A stretch of DNA of 64,000 nt, taken from assembly GCF_002806995.1 (NCBI RefSeq), contig NZ_NIHE01000001.1, positions 744,001 through 808,000 of the forward strand, read 5' to 3'. Both the position numbers and the translations under genes were made by a program. The notes under the pieces are model-generated. The model saw only the letters and a list, made by a program, of their open reading frames with translations. It was not told the DNA's origin and did no database searches. This document shows positions 8,485 through 16,585 of the stretch, in pieces; positions within the stretch are counted from its first letter, which is position 1, and each line of letters starts with the position of its first letter. Source of the DNA: Confluentibacter lentus. GTDB lineage: Bacteria > Bacteroidota > Bacteroidia > Flavobacteriales > Flavobacteriaceae.

Positions 8485-8589
8485 TACCCTTGTTGCTAAT
8501 CAAATAAATAACTACAAACTAGTGTTTATAGTATGTGCTTGGGTAAAAATAAACATCTTTTTTGATTAACATCTAAAATCAAACAACTT

Positions 8590-9297
8590 TTAGACGAGTT
8601 GTTGATTGGCAAAATGGTCTTCCAATTCTTTTAAAGTCGCTTCGTTTGTTGCTAAGTCTTTTATTATTCTACCTTTTTGCAATACCACAATTCGTTCGCA
8701 CACATCTGTAATGTGCATTAAATCGTGACTGGAAATTAAAACGGTGACGCCTTTTTTCTCGGCTAAATCCTTAATAATTGATTTAAGCCTTATTTGTGTG
8801 GTTGGGTCTAAATTAGCAAAAGGTTCGTCTAAAATAATAACTTCAGGATTACCAATTAATGCTGCCACAATACCTGCCTTTTTTTGATTTCCTTTACTTA
8901 AATCTCGCAAGTATTTTTTTTGGTTTAAAATCTCACCATGAAAAAAATCCTCAAATTGGGATAACAAGGCATCAACATCTGCTTTGTTTTGATTTCGAAG
9001 TTCGCCAATAAAATAAAAATATTCTTCGGCAGTTAAATAGCCAATTAAAAAACTTTCATCAATAAAAGCTGCTGTAAAAGGTTTCCAATCTTCACTTTCA
9101 TTCACTTGAATATTATTGGTTTTAATAAAGCCCGTTGTTGGTTGAATTAAATCTAAAAGCAAACTAAAATAAGTCGTTTTACCGGCTCCGTTGTTTCCAA
9201 CCAAACCAAAACTTTGACCTTTTGGAATGTCCAACGATTCGATATTTAAAACTAAATTATCATTATATTTTTTTGAAAGATTTGATGTTGTTATCAT
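8590..9297 (-). CDS. ABC transporter ATP-binding protein
   Basis: The 235-residue single ATPase domain has Walker A GNNGAGKT (34-41), the signature LSKGNQKK (133-140), Walker B VIILDEPF (153-160) and the switch His at 191 (ISSHD). All catalytic motifs are intact. It probably powers the DUF5687-type permease encoded at 9609-11087. The order is unusual: the permease gene is upstream on the same strand, separated by a 311-bp spacer of very low GC. The substrate is unknown; the fold is that of small export-type or resistance-type pairs. Confidence 0.93.
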   Translation of the reverse strand: MITTSNLSKKYNDNLVLNIESLDIPKGQSFGLVGNNGAGKTTYFSLLLDLIQPTTGFIKTNNIQVNESEDWKPFTAAFIDESFLIGYLTAEEYFYFIGELRNQNKADVDALLSQFEDFFHGEILNQKKYLRDLSKGNQKKAGIVAALIGNPEVIILDEPFANLDPTTQIRLKSIIKDLAEKKGVTVLISSHDLMHITDVCERIVVLQKGRIIKDLATNEATLKELEDHFANQQLV

Positions 9298-9608
9298 GGT
9301 CTGTTTTTTTAATTATTTTTGATTTTTTTGAATCATTATTTTTATGTCTATTTTTTAAAAAAAATCATGTTTTTAAAAAATTACTTTTTTTATTTTTTTA
9401 ATATTTAAATTATTTCCAAATACCTAATAAAATTAATGCTTTCAACGATTTTGTAATTTTGAAAAAAAAATAAAAATTAATTGTTTTTAAAAACTTGAAA
9501 ATTTCATTTTTTTAAACACTTTTATATTATTTCATTTTTTGAAAAATTACGTTTTTTTAAAAATGTGTTTTTTGAATTATTTATTTAGAGATTTTATATT
9601 TTAATATA
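9298..9608. other. Extremely AT-rich spacer (about 12% GC) with many A/T runs
   Basis: Counting bases 9301-9600 by eye gives 36 G or C in 300. Runs of five to nine T or A recur every 10-25 bases throughout. No open frame, tRNA or clear hairpin terminator was seen. It separates the two genes of an ABC transporter that would normally be adjacent. Such tracts can bend DNA or attract nucleoid proteins; that is inference. Confidence 0.7.
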
Positions 9609-11087
9609 TCATTCATTGTCATTAAAAGCATGAATCATTTTATATTTTGATTCTAGATATTTTTCAGTAATAATCCTCATTAATTTTTGGTGAAATATGA
9701 CACCTATAACACCAAACACAGCAATTATTAAACATGCCAACTCAAACCCAACTAGAAAATAAAAAAGCGCAAATAAACCCATAGGAAGAATTAATAAAGG
9801 AATACCTATAAGCCATTGTACCGCTCCTGTACCTTGATAATTAAATGCCGCTTTTTGACTTAAATCAATTTTCTTTCTGTTAAAAGAGCCTCCATACAAA
9901 ATGACATGTGTATTAACCCCAACGTTATATATTGCTGCGGCAAAATGTGCCAATAAAATTTTCCATCCAAAAAACACATAAGGAATACCCAACACAAAAA
10001 GTATAATGACACTTACAGCCATGAGGGTAAATTTTGATTTTAAATACTGCTCGTACTTTATATTTTGGCTCATGAGCATTTTATAATAGCCACTATCCCA
10101 AGCAGGAATAAATTGTCCAAAGTTTATTAAAAAAATCCCTGTTGAAAAAACACCAATAAATACAAAAAACCAAGGGATATTTTGATATGTTGTTTGCGGA
10201 TAGAAAAACAAGCCATAAAACAAGCCCATAGCTAGCATCCAAACAGAAGATTTTGTTCGCTTATTGCGCCAAATGAGTTTTAAATCTAATTTCATGAAAG
10301 GGGCAATATCACCAAAGTTATTTGTCCATTCTAAATTAGATGCATTTACCTCTTTAATTTTTGTTTTCAAACCGCTGTCTAAAAATAATTTTTGTCTTAA
10401 TAATTTAAAATTAGACCAATACAATAAGCCCAGTAAAGTTACTAGTACTAAATTGAGTAATGGTGCTTTGCAGATGGCAGTAAATCCGTTGGATATAAGA
10501 TCGCTAAAAGAAATAATGCTAAAATGATTTAAAGCGTACAAACCTCCAGTTAATAATATAATGGGGAGGATTGATAATTCAGTTTCAGCAGAAAAACTTT
10601 CAATAATAAAATTTAAAAAATTGATTATTAGCGTTACTAAAACCAATCCTATCATCCATCCTATAACGGCATTCGTAGGATAATCTTCAATTATTAATGT
10701 AATACCAAAAGGCACAATTGCAAAAAGTGGTAAAAAATTAAAAAATGATAAAGTCGATTTTCCTAAAACGAAGTTCACAATATGTCTTCTTTTTATTGGT
10801 AATTGTAAAAGAGGTTTCACACTCATTACTGGGAGTTTTTGAAAGAAAAACCTAAAAATTAAATCGGCTAAAAACCAATAAAAAAGCATGTTATTAACTA
10901 TGCGCAAAGGGTCTTTATCTGGAAAAGCCTCTTTAAGACCTGGATATAAGAGCAATCCCATTCCTAAAAAAATCGCTATAAAATAGAGCGCAATAAATAC
11001 CATAAATATTTTGATACCTAAACTTTTCCCAAAGCTAGCAGATCGTAAAAACGACTTCCACTCTAAACTTAAAAATTGTTTTACCAT
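9609..11087 (-). CDS. ABC-type permease, DUF5687-like integral membrane protein
   Basis: The protein has 492 residues and roughly 12 hydrophobic helices, with a cytoplasmic start MVKQFLSLEWKSFLRSASFG and a segment QLPIKRRHIVNFVLGKS that resembles a coupling region. This matches the Bacteroidota permease family called DUF5687. Its partner is most likely the ATPase at 8590-9297, on the same strand downstream. The gene begins 9 bases after the DUF2059 gene at 11096, so those two are probably co-transcribed. Transported substrate unknown. Confidence 0.82.
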   Translation of the reverse strand: MVKQFLSLEWKSFLRSASFGKSLGIKIFMVFIALYFIAIFLGMGLLLYPGLKEAFPDKDPLRIVNNMLFYWFLADLIFRFFFQKLPVMSVKPLLQLPIKRRHIVNFVLGKSTLSFFNFLPLFAIVPFGITLIIEDYPTNAVIGWMIGLVLVTLIINFLNFIIESFSAETELSILPIILLTGGLYALNHFSIISFSDLISNGFTAICKAPLLNLVLVTLLGLLYWSNFKLLRQKLFLDSGLKTKIKEVNASNLEWTNNFGDIAPFMKLDLKLIWRNKRTKSSVWMLAMGLFYGLFFYPQTTYQNIPWFFVFIGVFSTGIFLINFGQFIPAWDSGYYKMLMSQNIKYEQYLKSKFTLMAVSVIILFVLGIPYVFFGWKILLAHFAAAIYNVGVNTHVILYGGSFNRKKIDLSQKAAFNYQGTGAVQWLIGIPLLILPMGLFALFYFLVGFELACLIIAVFGVIGVIFHQKLMRIITEKYLESKYKMIHAFNDNE

Positions 11088-11095
11088 ATTTTTGT

Positions 11096-11503
11096 TTAGT
11101 TATATTTTTGAGCAATTCCTTGTAATTCCATGCCCCAAGATTGACCCAGCATCATGCCTTTCTGGGTTAGGCTTAACTGTTTTTCAGCAAGTTTTTTTCC
11201 TAAATCGGTATGGTAAAAAGCGACCAATTCTTTTATTTCACTTTGGGTAAACTCAGTCATGTATAAATCTGCTAATTTATCATACAACCCATCTAAAGTG
11301 GTGTTTGCTTCTTTTTGGTAAGCTTCTTTATTAGCATCAGACACCATGGCTCCAATTTGAGATATGGCATTATCAAAAGCGGCTCCAGAGCCTGTTAATT
11401 TAATAAACTCGATGGTTTCTTTTTTAAATTCGGAAGTGTCTTGGGCTTGAATGACGGCAGTAACAAATAGCAATAATACTAGTAATGCTTTTTTCATAAT
11501 CAT
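11096..11503 (-). CDS. DUF2059-type secreted protein
   Basis: The 135-residue product has a cleavable signal peptide (KKALLVLLLFVTAVIQAQ) and a helical mature part containing FTQSEIKELVAFYHTDLGKKLAEKQ, the recognisable DUF2059 core (EIxxLxxFYxTPxGxK). The domain is periplasmic or exported and has no assigned biochemical role. Two starts are possible, ATG at 11503 or Met3 at 11497; the second places the Lys pair right at the N-terminus. It is followed by the permease gene after 8 bases. Confidence 0.85.
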   Translation of the reverse strand: MIMKKALLVLLLFVTAVIQAQDTSEFKKETIEFIKLTGSGAAFDNAISQIGAMVSDANKEAYQKEANTTLDGLYDKLADLYMTEFTQSEIKELVAFYHTDLGKKLAEKQLSLTQKGMMLGQSWGMELQGIAQKYN

Positions 11504-11610
11504 AGATTTTAAAGGTTAGTGATTTTATTTATAGATTGGATTTCTTTTTATTAGTAAAAATTTTACCGTAATTGTTACAATCAAAATTTAAATTTACAAA
11601 TCTACTTCCC

Positions 11611-11618
11611 TACTTTTG
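11611..11618 (+). promoter_or_regulatory. Bacteroidota-type -7 promoter element (TACTTTTG)
   Basis: TACTTTTG fits TAnnTTTG and lies 15 bases before the ATG of the PaaE-like reductase. No good -33 TTG is present at the expected distance, so the match is partial. Confidence 0.5.
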
Positions 11619-11633
11619 CAAAAAACATAATAA

Positions 11634-12689
11634 ATGTCGTCATTTCTCAAACTCTCTGTAAAAAACATCCATAAGGAAGCCAATAAAGCAATCAGCGTTA
11701 CTTTTGATGTTCCTGAAAATTTAAAATCGTCTTTTCTGTTTAAAGCTGGGCAGTATATTACCATAAAAAAAGACATTAACGGCAATGAATTAAGACGCGA
11801 TTATTCCATTTGTTCTTCACCTAAAAGCGGTGATTTAAAAGTGGCCATAAAAGAAGTGAAAGATGGTACATTTTCTTCTTATGCAAATAACGAGTTAAAA
11901 GTAGGCGATGTTTTAGATGTTGCGCCTCCCAAAGGTCGTTTTGTGTTTGAACCCAATGACAATAAAACTAAAAATATTGCGGCTTTTGCTGCTGGAAGTG
12001 GCATTACACCCATTTTAAGCATTATAAAATGTGCTTTGGAAGAAGAAATCCTTAGTGAGGTCATTCTTGTTTATGGTAATAAAACCATTGAAGACACCAT
12101 GTTTTTAAATGAGCTTTTAGAGCTTCAACACCAATATAAAAATCGGTTTTCAATTCAATTTGTGTTTAGTCAAGCGCAAGAAGAGAATGCTATTTTTGGC
12201 AGAATTGAAAAAAGCACCGTAAATCTTGTTGTTAAAAATAAATACAAACACGTTGATATTGATGCTTTTTATTTGTGTGGTCCAGAAACCATGATTCACA
12301 CTGTAAAAGATGTTTTAACCGAACATGGCGTTGCTTCAGATAGGATTCATTTTGAACTTTTTAAAGCTGCAAAAGTCACCGAAATTATAGAAGAAGTCGC
12401 TACATCTGGTAAAACCAAAGCCACTATTATTGTGGACGATGAAGAGAAAACCATCGAGATGTCTCAAAAACAAACCATTTTAGAAGCTGCTTTAGATGAA
12501 GATATGGATGTGCCTTACTCTTGCCAAGGCGGTATTTGCAGCAGTTGTTTAGCACGTTTGAAAGAAGGAGAGGTCGTTATGAGACAAAACAATATTCTAA
12601 CGGAAAAAGAAGTGGCACAAGGACTTATTTTAACTTGCCAAGCGCAACCTACAACAGCCACTGTTGTTGTAGATTATGATGATGTTTAA
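11634..12689 (+). CDS. PaaE-like NAD(P)H oxidoreductase with C-terminal 2Fe-2S ferredoxin domain
   Basis: This 351-residue protein combines an FAD-binding barrel (RRDYSICSSP flavin motif near residue 55), an NAD(P)-binding domain (GSGITPILSII near 120) and a plant-type ferredoxin domain with Cys297, Cys302, Cys305 and Cys335 (CQGGICSSC...C). This is the architecture of PaaE, the reductase of phenylacetyl-CoA epoxidase, and of related hydroxylase reductases. No paaABCD or other oxygenase gene is nearby, so its electron acceptor is unknown. It stands alone on the plus strand, facing the repeat element at 12691-12817. Confidence 0.88.
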   Translation: MSSFLKLSVKNIHKEANKAISVTFDVPENLKSSFLFKAGQYITIKKDINGNELRRDYSICSSPKSGDLKVAIKEVKDGTFSSYANNELKVGDVLDVAPPKGRFVFEPNDNKTKNIAAFAAGSGITPILSIIKCALEEEILSEVILVYGNKTIEDTMFLNELLELQHQYKNRFSIQFVFSQAQEENAIFGRIEKSTVNLVVKNKYKHVDIDAFYLCGPETMIHTVKDVLTEHGVASDRIHFELFKAAKVTEIIEEVATSGKTKATIIVDDEEKTIEMSQKQTILEAALDEDMDVPYSCQGGICSSCLARLKEGEVVMRQNNILTEKEVAQGLILTCQAQPTTATVVVDYDDV

Positions 12690-12690
12690 T

Positions 12691-12817
12691 TGTCATTTCT
12701 GCGAAATCGGAGATTCACGAATTCAATATTCTAAAATAAGAGTCAATGAGTAATACAGGAATCTTATAAACAAAACTAAATTCTTTTAACTGGATTCCTG
12801 CCTTCGCAGGAATGACA
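12691..12817. repeat. Palindromic repeat element with TGTCATT ends
   Basis: The left arm reads TGTCATTTCTGCGAA (12691-12705) and the right arm, read in reverse, TGTCATTCCTGCGAA, so the two arms form a large inverted repeat around an AT-rich centre. The right arm is itself a hairpin, ATTCCTGC-CTTC-GCAGGAAT (12794-12813). It fills the gap between the converging PaaE-like and GT9 genes and may act as a two-way terminator. A relative occurs at 13851-13884. Confidence 0.8.
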
Positions 12818-12822
12818 ACATA

Positions 12823-13839
12823 TTATATAATAGTTTTTATTTTATCAATAATAGTCTCAGGCGAAATACTACCTGCCGCATTTTCGTAAGCTTTAGGATA
12901 TTTGTTACCGTAAACAGAGGTTGGTATGTTAGGGAATTGGATTTTATCTGCTAGCAAGGCATAATCTTCCGGTTGGTTAAATGGTGCAAAACCAGCAAAC
13001 GGATGCGTAACGCCCCAAATAGTAATCACTTTTACGCCTAACATGGCGGCTATATGGGCATTTCCAGAATCCATAGAAAGCATGACGTCTAGATTCGAAA
13101 TAATATCCATTTCTTCATCTAAGGTTAATTTTCCTGAAACATTTACAACATTTTCATAACTGTTTTCAAGGTCATTTAAAATGTCTATTTCCCTTTTTCC
13201 ACCACCAAACAATATGATTTTATAACTCATTGAAAGTGCTTTAATAACTTCCTTCATTAAAGTTATAGGATACATTTTGCTTTCGTGTGCCGCAAAAGGA
13301 GCGATTCCAATAACTTTCATGTTGTTATTGCTCACTAAACTTTGAAGCTTCGTATTTAATATCGCTTTAGGAGGAAACGTTGGGTTTGATAAGTCAATTT
13401 CGAAACCTAATTCTTCAAAAACCTCAGCATAGCGCTGGTGCGTTGTTTTAAGTTGCTTAAATATGTTGCCTGTAATTAACGCTTTTTTATCTTCTCGTCC
13501 TTTATCAATTTGAATAAACTTATAGCCCGCCAAGTAATATTTTAATATTTTGGTTCGTAAAACATTGTGTAAATCTGCAATGGCATCTATTTGTAATACT
13601 TTTAATTCTTTAGACAATTTAAAAAGTCCGTACAAGCCTTTATACTTACCCTTAACTTCTGCACTAAACACAGTAACATTTGGCAAATCCCTAAAAAAAG
13701 GCAAAAAATTATGGCGGGTTAAAACAGTGATTTTAAGTTGCGGATGTTGCTCTATCAAGGCACGTAACACAGGTATGGTCATGGCGACATCTCCCATGGC
13801 TGAAAGACGAATGACTAAAATATGCTTTGCATTGTACAT
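12823..13839 (-). CDS. Glycosyltransferase family 9 (heptosyltransferase-like)
   Basis: The 338-residue protein starts ILVIRLSAMGDVAMTIPVLRAL, the GT9 opening found in ADP-heptose:LPS heptosyltransferases, and has the C-terminal nucleotide-sugar segment MLSMDSGNAHIAAMLGVKVI. GT9 enzymes add heptose or related sugars to the LPS core at the inner membrane. It precedes no other LPS gene but lies beside a DUF4254 gene on the same strand. Palindromic repeats sit directly on both sides (12691-12817 and 13851-13884). Confidence 0.9.
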   Translation of the reverse strand: MYNAKHILVIRLSAMGDVAMTIPVLRALIEQHPQLKITVLTRHNFLPFFRDLPNVTVFSAEVKGKYKGLYGLFKLSKELKVLQIDAIADLHNVLRTKILKYYLAGYKFIQIDKGREDKKALITGNIFKQLKTTHQRYAEVFEELGFEIDLSNPTFPPKAILNTKLQSLVSNNNMKVIGIAPFAAHESKMYPITLMKEVIKALSMSYKIILFGGGKREIDILNDLENSYENVVNVSGKLTLDEEMDIISNLDVMLSMDSGNAHIAAMLGVKVITIWGVTHPFAGFAPFNQPEDYALLADKIQFPNIPTSVYGNKYPKAYENAAGSISPETIIDKIKTII

Positions 13840-13850
13840 TATAACCGCTA

Positions 13851-13884
13851 TCTCATGAGATTCTGAAACAAGTTCAGAATGACA
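13851..13884. repeat. Palindromic repeat (ATTCTGAA-ACAAG-TTCAGAAT hairpin)
   Basis: ATTCTGAA (13860-13867) and TTCAGAAT (13873-13880) form an 8-bp stem around ACAAG, followed by GACA. Read in reverse it starts TGTCATTCTGAA and ends in TCTCATGA, the same TGTCATTC...GAATC(T/C) frame as the element at 12691-12817. It lies between the DUF4254 gene and the GT9 gene, which are on the same strand. Confidence 0.75.
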
Positions 13885-13886
13885 AA

Positions 13887-14492
13887 TTATTTTTGACCTC
13901 GTAATACGGGATTCAGCTCATCGTCATTGTACATTTTCATTTGTTTATAAACTTTCATGTACTTGTCACCACTTTCAATATCATAAAGCAAGGTGTCGAT
14001 GGCTGTTGACAAATCTACACGTTGCTCTAGCAAAACATCCAGTTTTACTTTACAAGCGGCTCTATGGCCTTCAGAAGCATCTTTACGAGTGGCTTCTTCG
14101 TTCATATGGTAAATTTTTAAAGCCAATATAGATAATCTATCAATGCCCCAAGCCGGGCTTTCTGTATTGATGGTTGCGTTTGCCTTTGGGGTAACATCCT
14201 TATACTTTTCTAACAAATAACTGTCGATGTATTCTACCATATCGGTCCTGTCTTGATTGGATGCATCAATTTTACGCTTCAATGTTAAAGCTGCAACGGG
14301 GTCGATTTGTGGGTCGCGAATAATGTCCTCATAATGCCATTGTACCGTATCAATCCAACATTTTCTATATAGTAAATGCTCTATTAAGTCGGTTTTTGAA
14401 TAGCCATTTTCAAATGGCTGCTCCACACTATCAATAACATGATATTTTTCAATAACTTCTTGAAATATTTTATTCGCTTTGCTTGTAAACAT
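13887..14492 (-). CDS. DUF4254 protein
   Basis: The 201-residue, mostly helical, soluble protein matches DUF4254 through YRKCWIDTVQWHYEDIIRDP and the RLSILALKIYHM segment. There is no signal peptide or membrane helix. In flavobacteria this family is commonly found next to a GT9 glycosyltransferase, as here, which suggests a link to LPS core synthesis, but no activity is known. A -7 promoter match lies at 14512-14519, in the gap shared with upp. Confidence 0.85.
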   Translation of the reverse strand: MFTSKANKIFQEVIEKYHVIDSVEQPFENGYSKTDLIEHLLYRKCWIDTVQWHYEDIIRDPQIDPVAALTLKRKIDASNQDRTDMVEYIDSYLLEKYKDVTPKANATINTESPAWGIDRLSILALKIYHMNEEATRKDASEGHRAACKVKLDVLLEQRVDLSTAIDTLLYDIESGDKYMKVYKQMKMYNDDELNPVLRGQK

Positions 14493-14511
14493 GATATATA
14501 ATTTTAAAGTG

Positions 14512-14519
14512 CAAACCTA
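14512..14519 (-). promoter_or_regulatory. Bacteroidota-type -7 promoter element for the DUF4254/GT9 genes
   Basis: On the minus strand the sequence is TAGGTTTG, matching TAnnTTTG, 20 bases ahead of the DUF4254 start. No clear TTG is seen at the -33 position. Confidence 0.45.
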
Positions 14520-14656
14520 CAAAATTTAAACATAAATAATACCGTTTCGGTTACTATAGGTTCACGGTTTCCGTTTTATTAAAATTGATATTATAACCGT
14601 AAATATAAGTCTAAATAACTAACTTTAACATTCAAATTTGAAAGATAGAACGCACC

Positions 14657-15316
14657 ATGCACATACATAACCTTTCTCTTCACAACTCAGTATTAAATAC
14701 CTTTTTATCGGAAATTAGAAATATTCATGTTCAAAAAGATAGTATGCGCTTTCGACGGAATATTGAGCGGATTGGTGAGATTTTGGGATATGAAATGAGT
14801 AAAAGTTTACATTACAAATCTTCAATTATTGAAACCCCATTAGGACATTGTGACATTCATTTAATTGATAACAATCTTGTTTTATGCTCTGTTTTAAGAG
14901 CGGGCATACCACTACATAATGGGTTGCTTAATTATTTTGATGCTTCTGAAAATGCCTTTATCTCTGCCTATAGACATCACAAAAATCACTCAGATAGTTT
15001 TGACATTGTTGTGGAATATTTGGCCTGCCCAAGTTTAGAAAATAAAACACTTATTTTGGCTGACCCCATGTTGGCGACAGGACAATCGATGGTGGCTACT
15101 TTTGAAGCTTTAAAGCCTTATGGAAACCCTAAAGAAGTGCATTTAATTAGTGTTATTGGCACTAAAGAAGGCATTGATTACGTAAATAAACACTTTAATG
15201 ATTCTACCCATTTATGGATTGCGGCCATTGATGAAACACTAAATGATAAAAGCTATATTATTCCTGGCCTTGGCGATGCCGGTGATTTAGCTTTTGGTGA
15301 AAAACTACAGAAATAG
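14657..15316 (+). CDS. upp: Uracil phosphoribosyltransferase
   Basis: The enzyme (219 residues) makes UMP from uracil and PRPP in pyrimidine salvage. Visible are the PRPP loop LILADPMLATGQSM, the phosphate-contacting VLRAGIPLHNGL segment, and the C-terminal uracil-binding stretch SYIIPGLGDAGDLAFG. The N-terminal MHIHNLSLHNSVLNTFLSEI is the longer variant seen in flavobacterial Upp. Its 3' end overlaps the converging membrane-protein gene at 15305 by 12 bases. Confidence 0.95.
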   Translation: MHIHNLSLHNSVLNTFLSEIRNIHVQKDSMRFRRNIERIGEILGYEMSKSLHYKSSIIETPLGHCDIHLIDNNLVLCSVLRAGIPLHNGLLNYFDASENAFISAYRHHKNHSDSFDIVVEYLACPSLENKTLILADPMLATGQSMVATFEALKPYGNPKEVHLISVIGTKEGIDYVNKHFNDSTHLWIAAIDETLNDKSYIIPGLGDAGDLAFGEKLQK

Positions 15317-16228
15317 AATTATAAATGGCACTGTAATAAGTGTGAGTAGAAATAATTCCCTAAACCATTTATCCTGAATGGTTTCTATATAATTGGCTAT
15401 AATAATTGCTAATGGCGCAAACATAAATAAGAATTCACTTCCATCTTTATTAGGTGCCAAAAACACAGTAATAAAGCTAATAACAATGGCTAGAAAAACA
15501 ATTTTAAATGCTGGTCTGAATGCTTTTTTCTTGCTTTTAATAGTTTTTATATAAAACAAAGAGGCCCAAACACCAAAAGAAAGTAACATGGTGATGGCAA
15601 TTAAAAATTGAGGTGTATTGTATTTATTAAAATCGTAGCTGATTTCTGGAAGACTTTTAAAAATGCCAAAAAAATTATCGTTATAAATTATAGATACGCT
15701 TATGGCAATGACAAAAACAGCTGCAACACCAAAAAAAGGAATAATCCAATGTTTAATGTTATTAACTGAATATAAAAATAAGGCTGCAAATATCATAACA
15801 AAAAACAGAATGGCCCAGAAATAAAATAGCGATGCTACGGCTATCCATAAAGCAGCATCAAATAGCTTTTTCTCTGGAGTGATCATAGAACGCAAACTTA
15901 TAATCCTTCTAAAACTTAGTAATATAAAAAAGTTAGCGAACAAAATATTTGTATTAGCGGTCGTTTGGGTTATCGCCAATAAAAACAAGCTAAAAAGAAG
16001 AATTTCATAACTATTTTTTTTTGTTAAGCTATGCTTACTAACAATAAAATTTACCAATAGCACAGACACAAAGCAAAAGAAGAACAAGCCAATTTGCTTA
16101 AAAATATAAATTGCATCTACTGGTTCTGTTACTAGCTTTGATTTAGCAGTTATAAAAGCCAAAAGCGTAATAAAAAAAACAATAATGAAATTTATTGGTT
16201 TAGATTTTTTAAAAATACTTGTTATCAT
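15305..16228 (-). CDS. Polytopic membrane protein (DUF6427-like)
   Basis: The 307-residue protein is very hydrophobic with about eight to ten membrane helices and an N-terminus MITSIFKKSKPINFIIVFFI. It resembles a family of flavobacterial inner-membrane proteins, possibly DUF6427; the name is from memory. No catalytic motif is seen. It lies between upp (convergent, 12-bp overlap) and a small membrane protein (divergent); a promoter for the latter overlaps this gene's start. Confidence 0.7.
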   Translation of the reverse strand: MITSIFKKSKPINFIIVFFITLLAFITAKSKLVTEPVDAIYIFKQIGLFFFCFVSVLLVNFIVSKHSLTKKNSYEILLFSLFLLAITQTTANTNILFANFFILLSFRRIISLRSMITPEKKLFDAALWIAVASLFYFWAILFFVMIFAALFLYSVNNIKHWIIPFFGVAAVFVIAISVSIIYNDNFFGIFKSLPEISYDFNKYNTPQFLIAITMLLSFGVWASLFYIKTIKSKKKAFRPAFKIVFLAIVISFITVFLAPNKDGSEFLFMFAPLAIIIANYIETIQDKWFRELFLLTLITVPFIILFL

Positions 16229-16248
16229 TAACCGTTTTTGTATTTTTG
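16219..16248 (+). promoter_or_regulatory. Full Bacteroidota promoter TTG-N19-TATTTTTG
   Basis: TTG at 16219-16221 is followed after exactly 19 bases by TATTTTTG at 16241-16248, matching the flavobacterial -33/-7 consensus. It points to the small membrane protein gene at 16358 and implies a leader of about 100 bases. The TTG lies inside the first codons of the divergent membrane-protein gene. Confidence 0.65.
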
Positions 16249-16357
16249 CTTTGTAAATATACTAACTATGAAACTTATATATTTTAAATATTTTTATCTC
16301 TAAATATTTTTATATAAAAGTTGCATGTGACCAAAATAAAACAATAAAAACAAACAC

Positions 16358-16585
16358 ATGAAAGATTTCTTTTACGCTATACAAGATTTATTTGTTGATG
16401 TACTTTTTGCACCTTATGATGCCTTAAGAGCATTAGAACTTGAAAACTGGTTTTTAGCCAATGCTTTCTCTTGGATTTTCCTTATTATTGGCTTTGTTGC
16501 CATGGTTTATTGGATGATTCAGCTTAAAAAGTTCAATGACAACAACGAAGAAGATAAAAGTATTTCTTCGCACTCTTTTTTATAA
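16358..16585 (+). CDS. Small single-helix membrane protein (DUF6341-like)
   Basis: The 75-residue protein begins MKDFFYAIQDLFVDVLFAPYDALRALE, an amphipathic stretch, then has one membrane helix (about 34-54, ANAFSWIFLIIGFVAMVYWMI) and a charged tail. Proteins of this form are conserved in flavobacteria; the DUF6341 name is from memory and unchecked. A full promoter lies at 16219-16248. The gene's end overlaps the converging purD by 6 bases. Confidence 0.75.
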   Translation: MKDFFYAIQDLFVDVLFAPYDALRALELENWFLANAFSWIFLIIGFVAMVYWMIQLKKFNDNNEEDKSISSHSFL

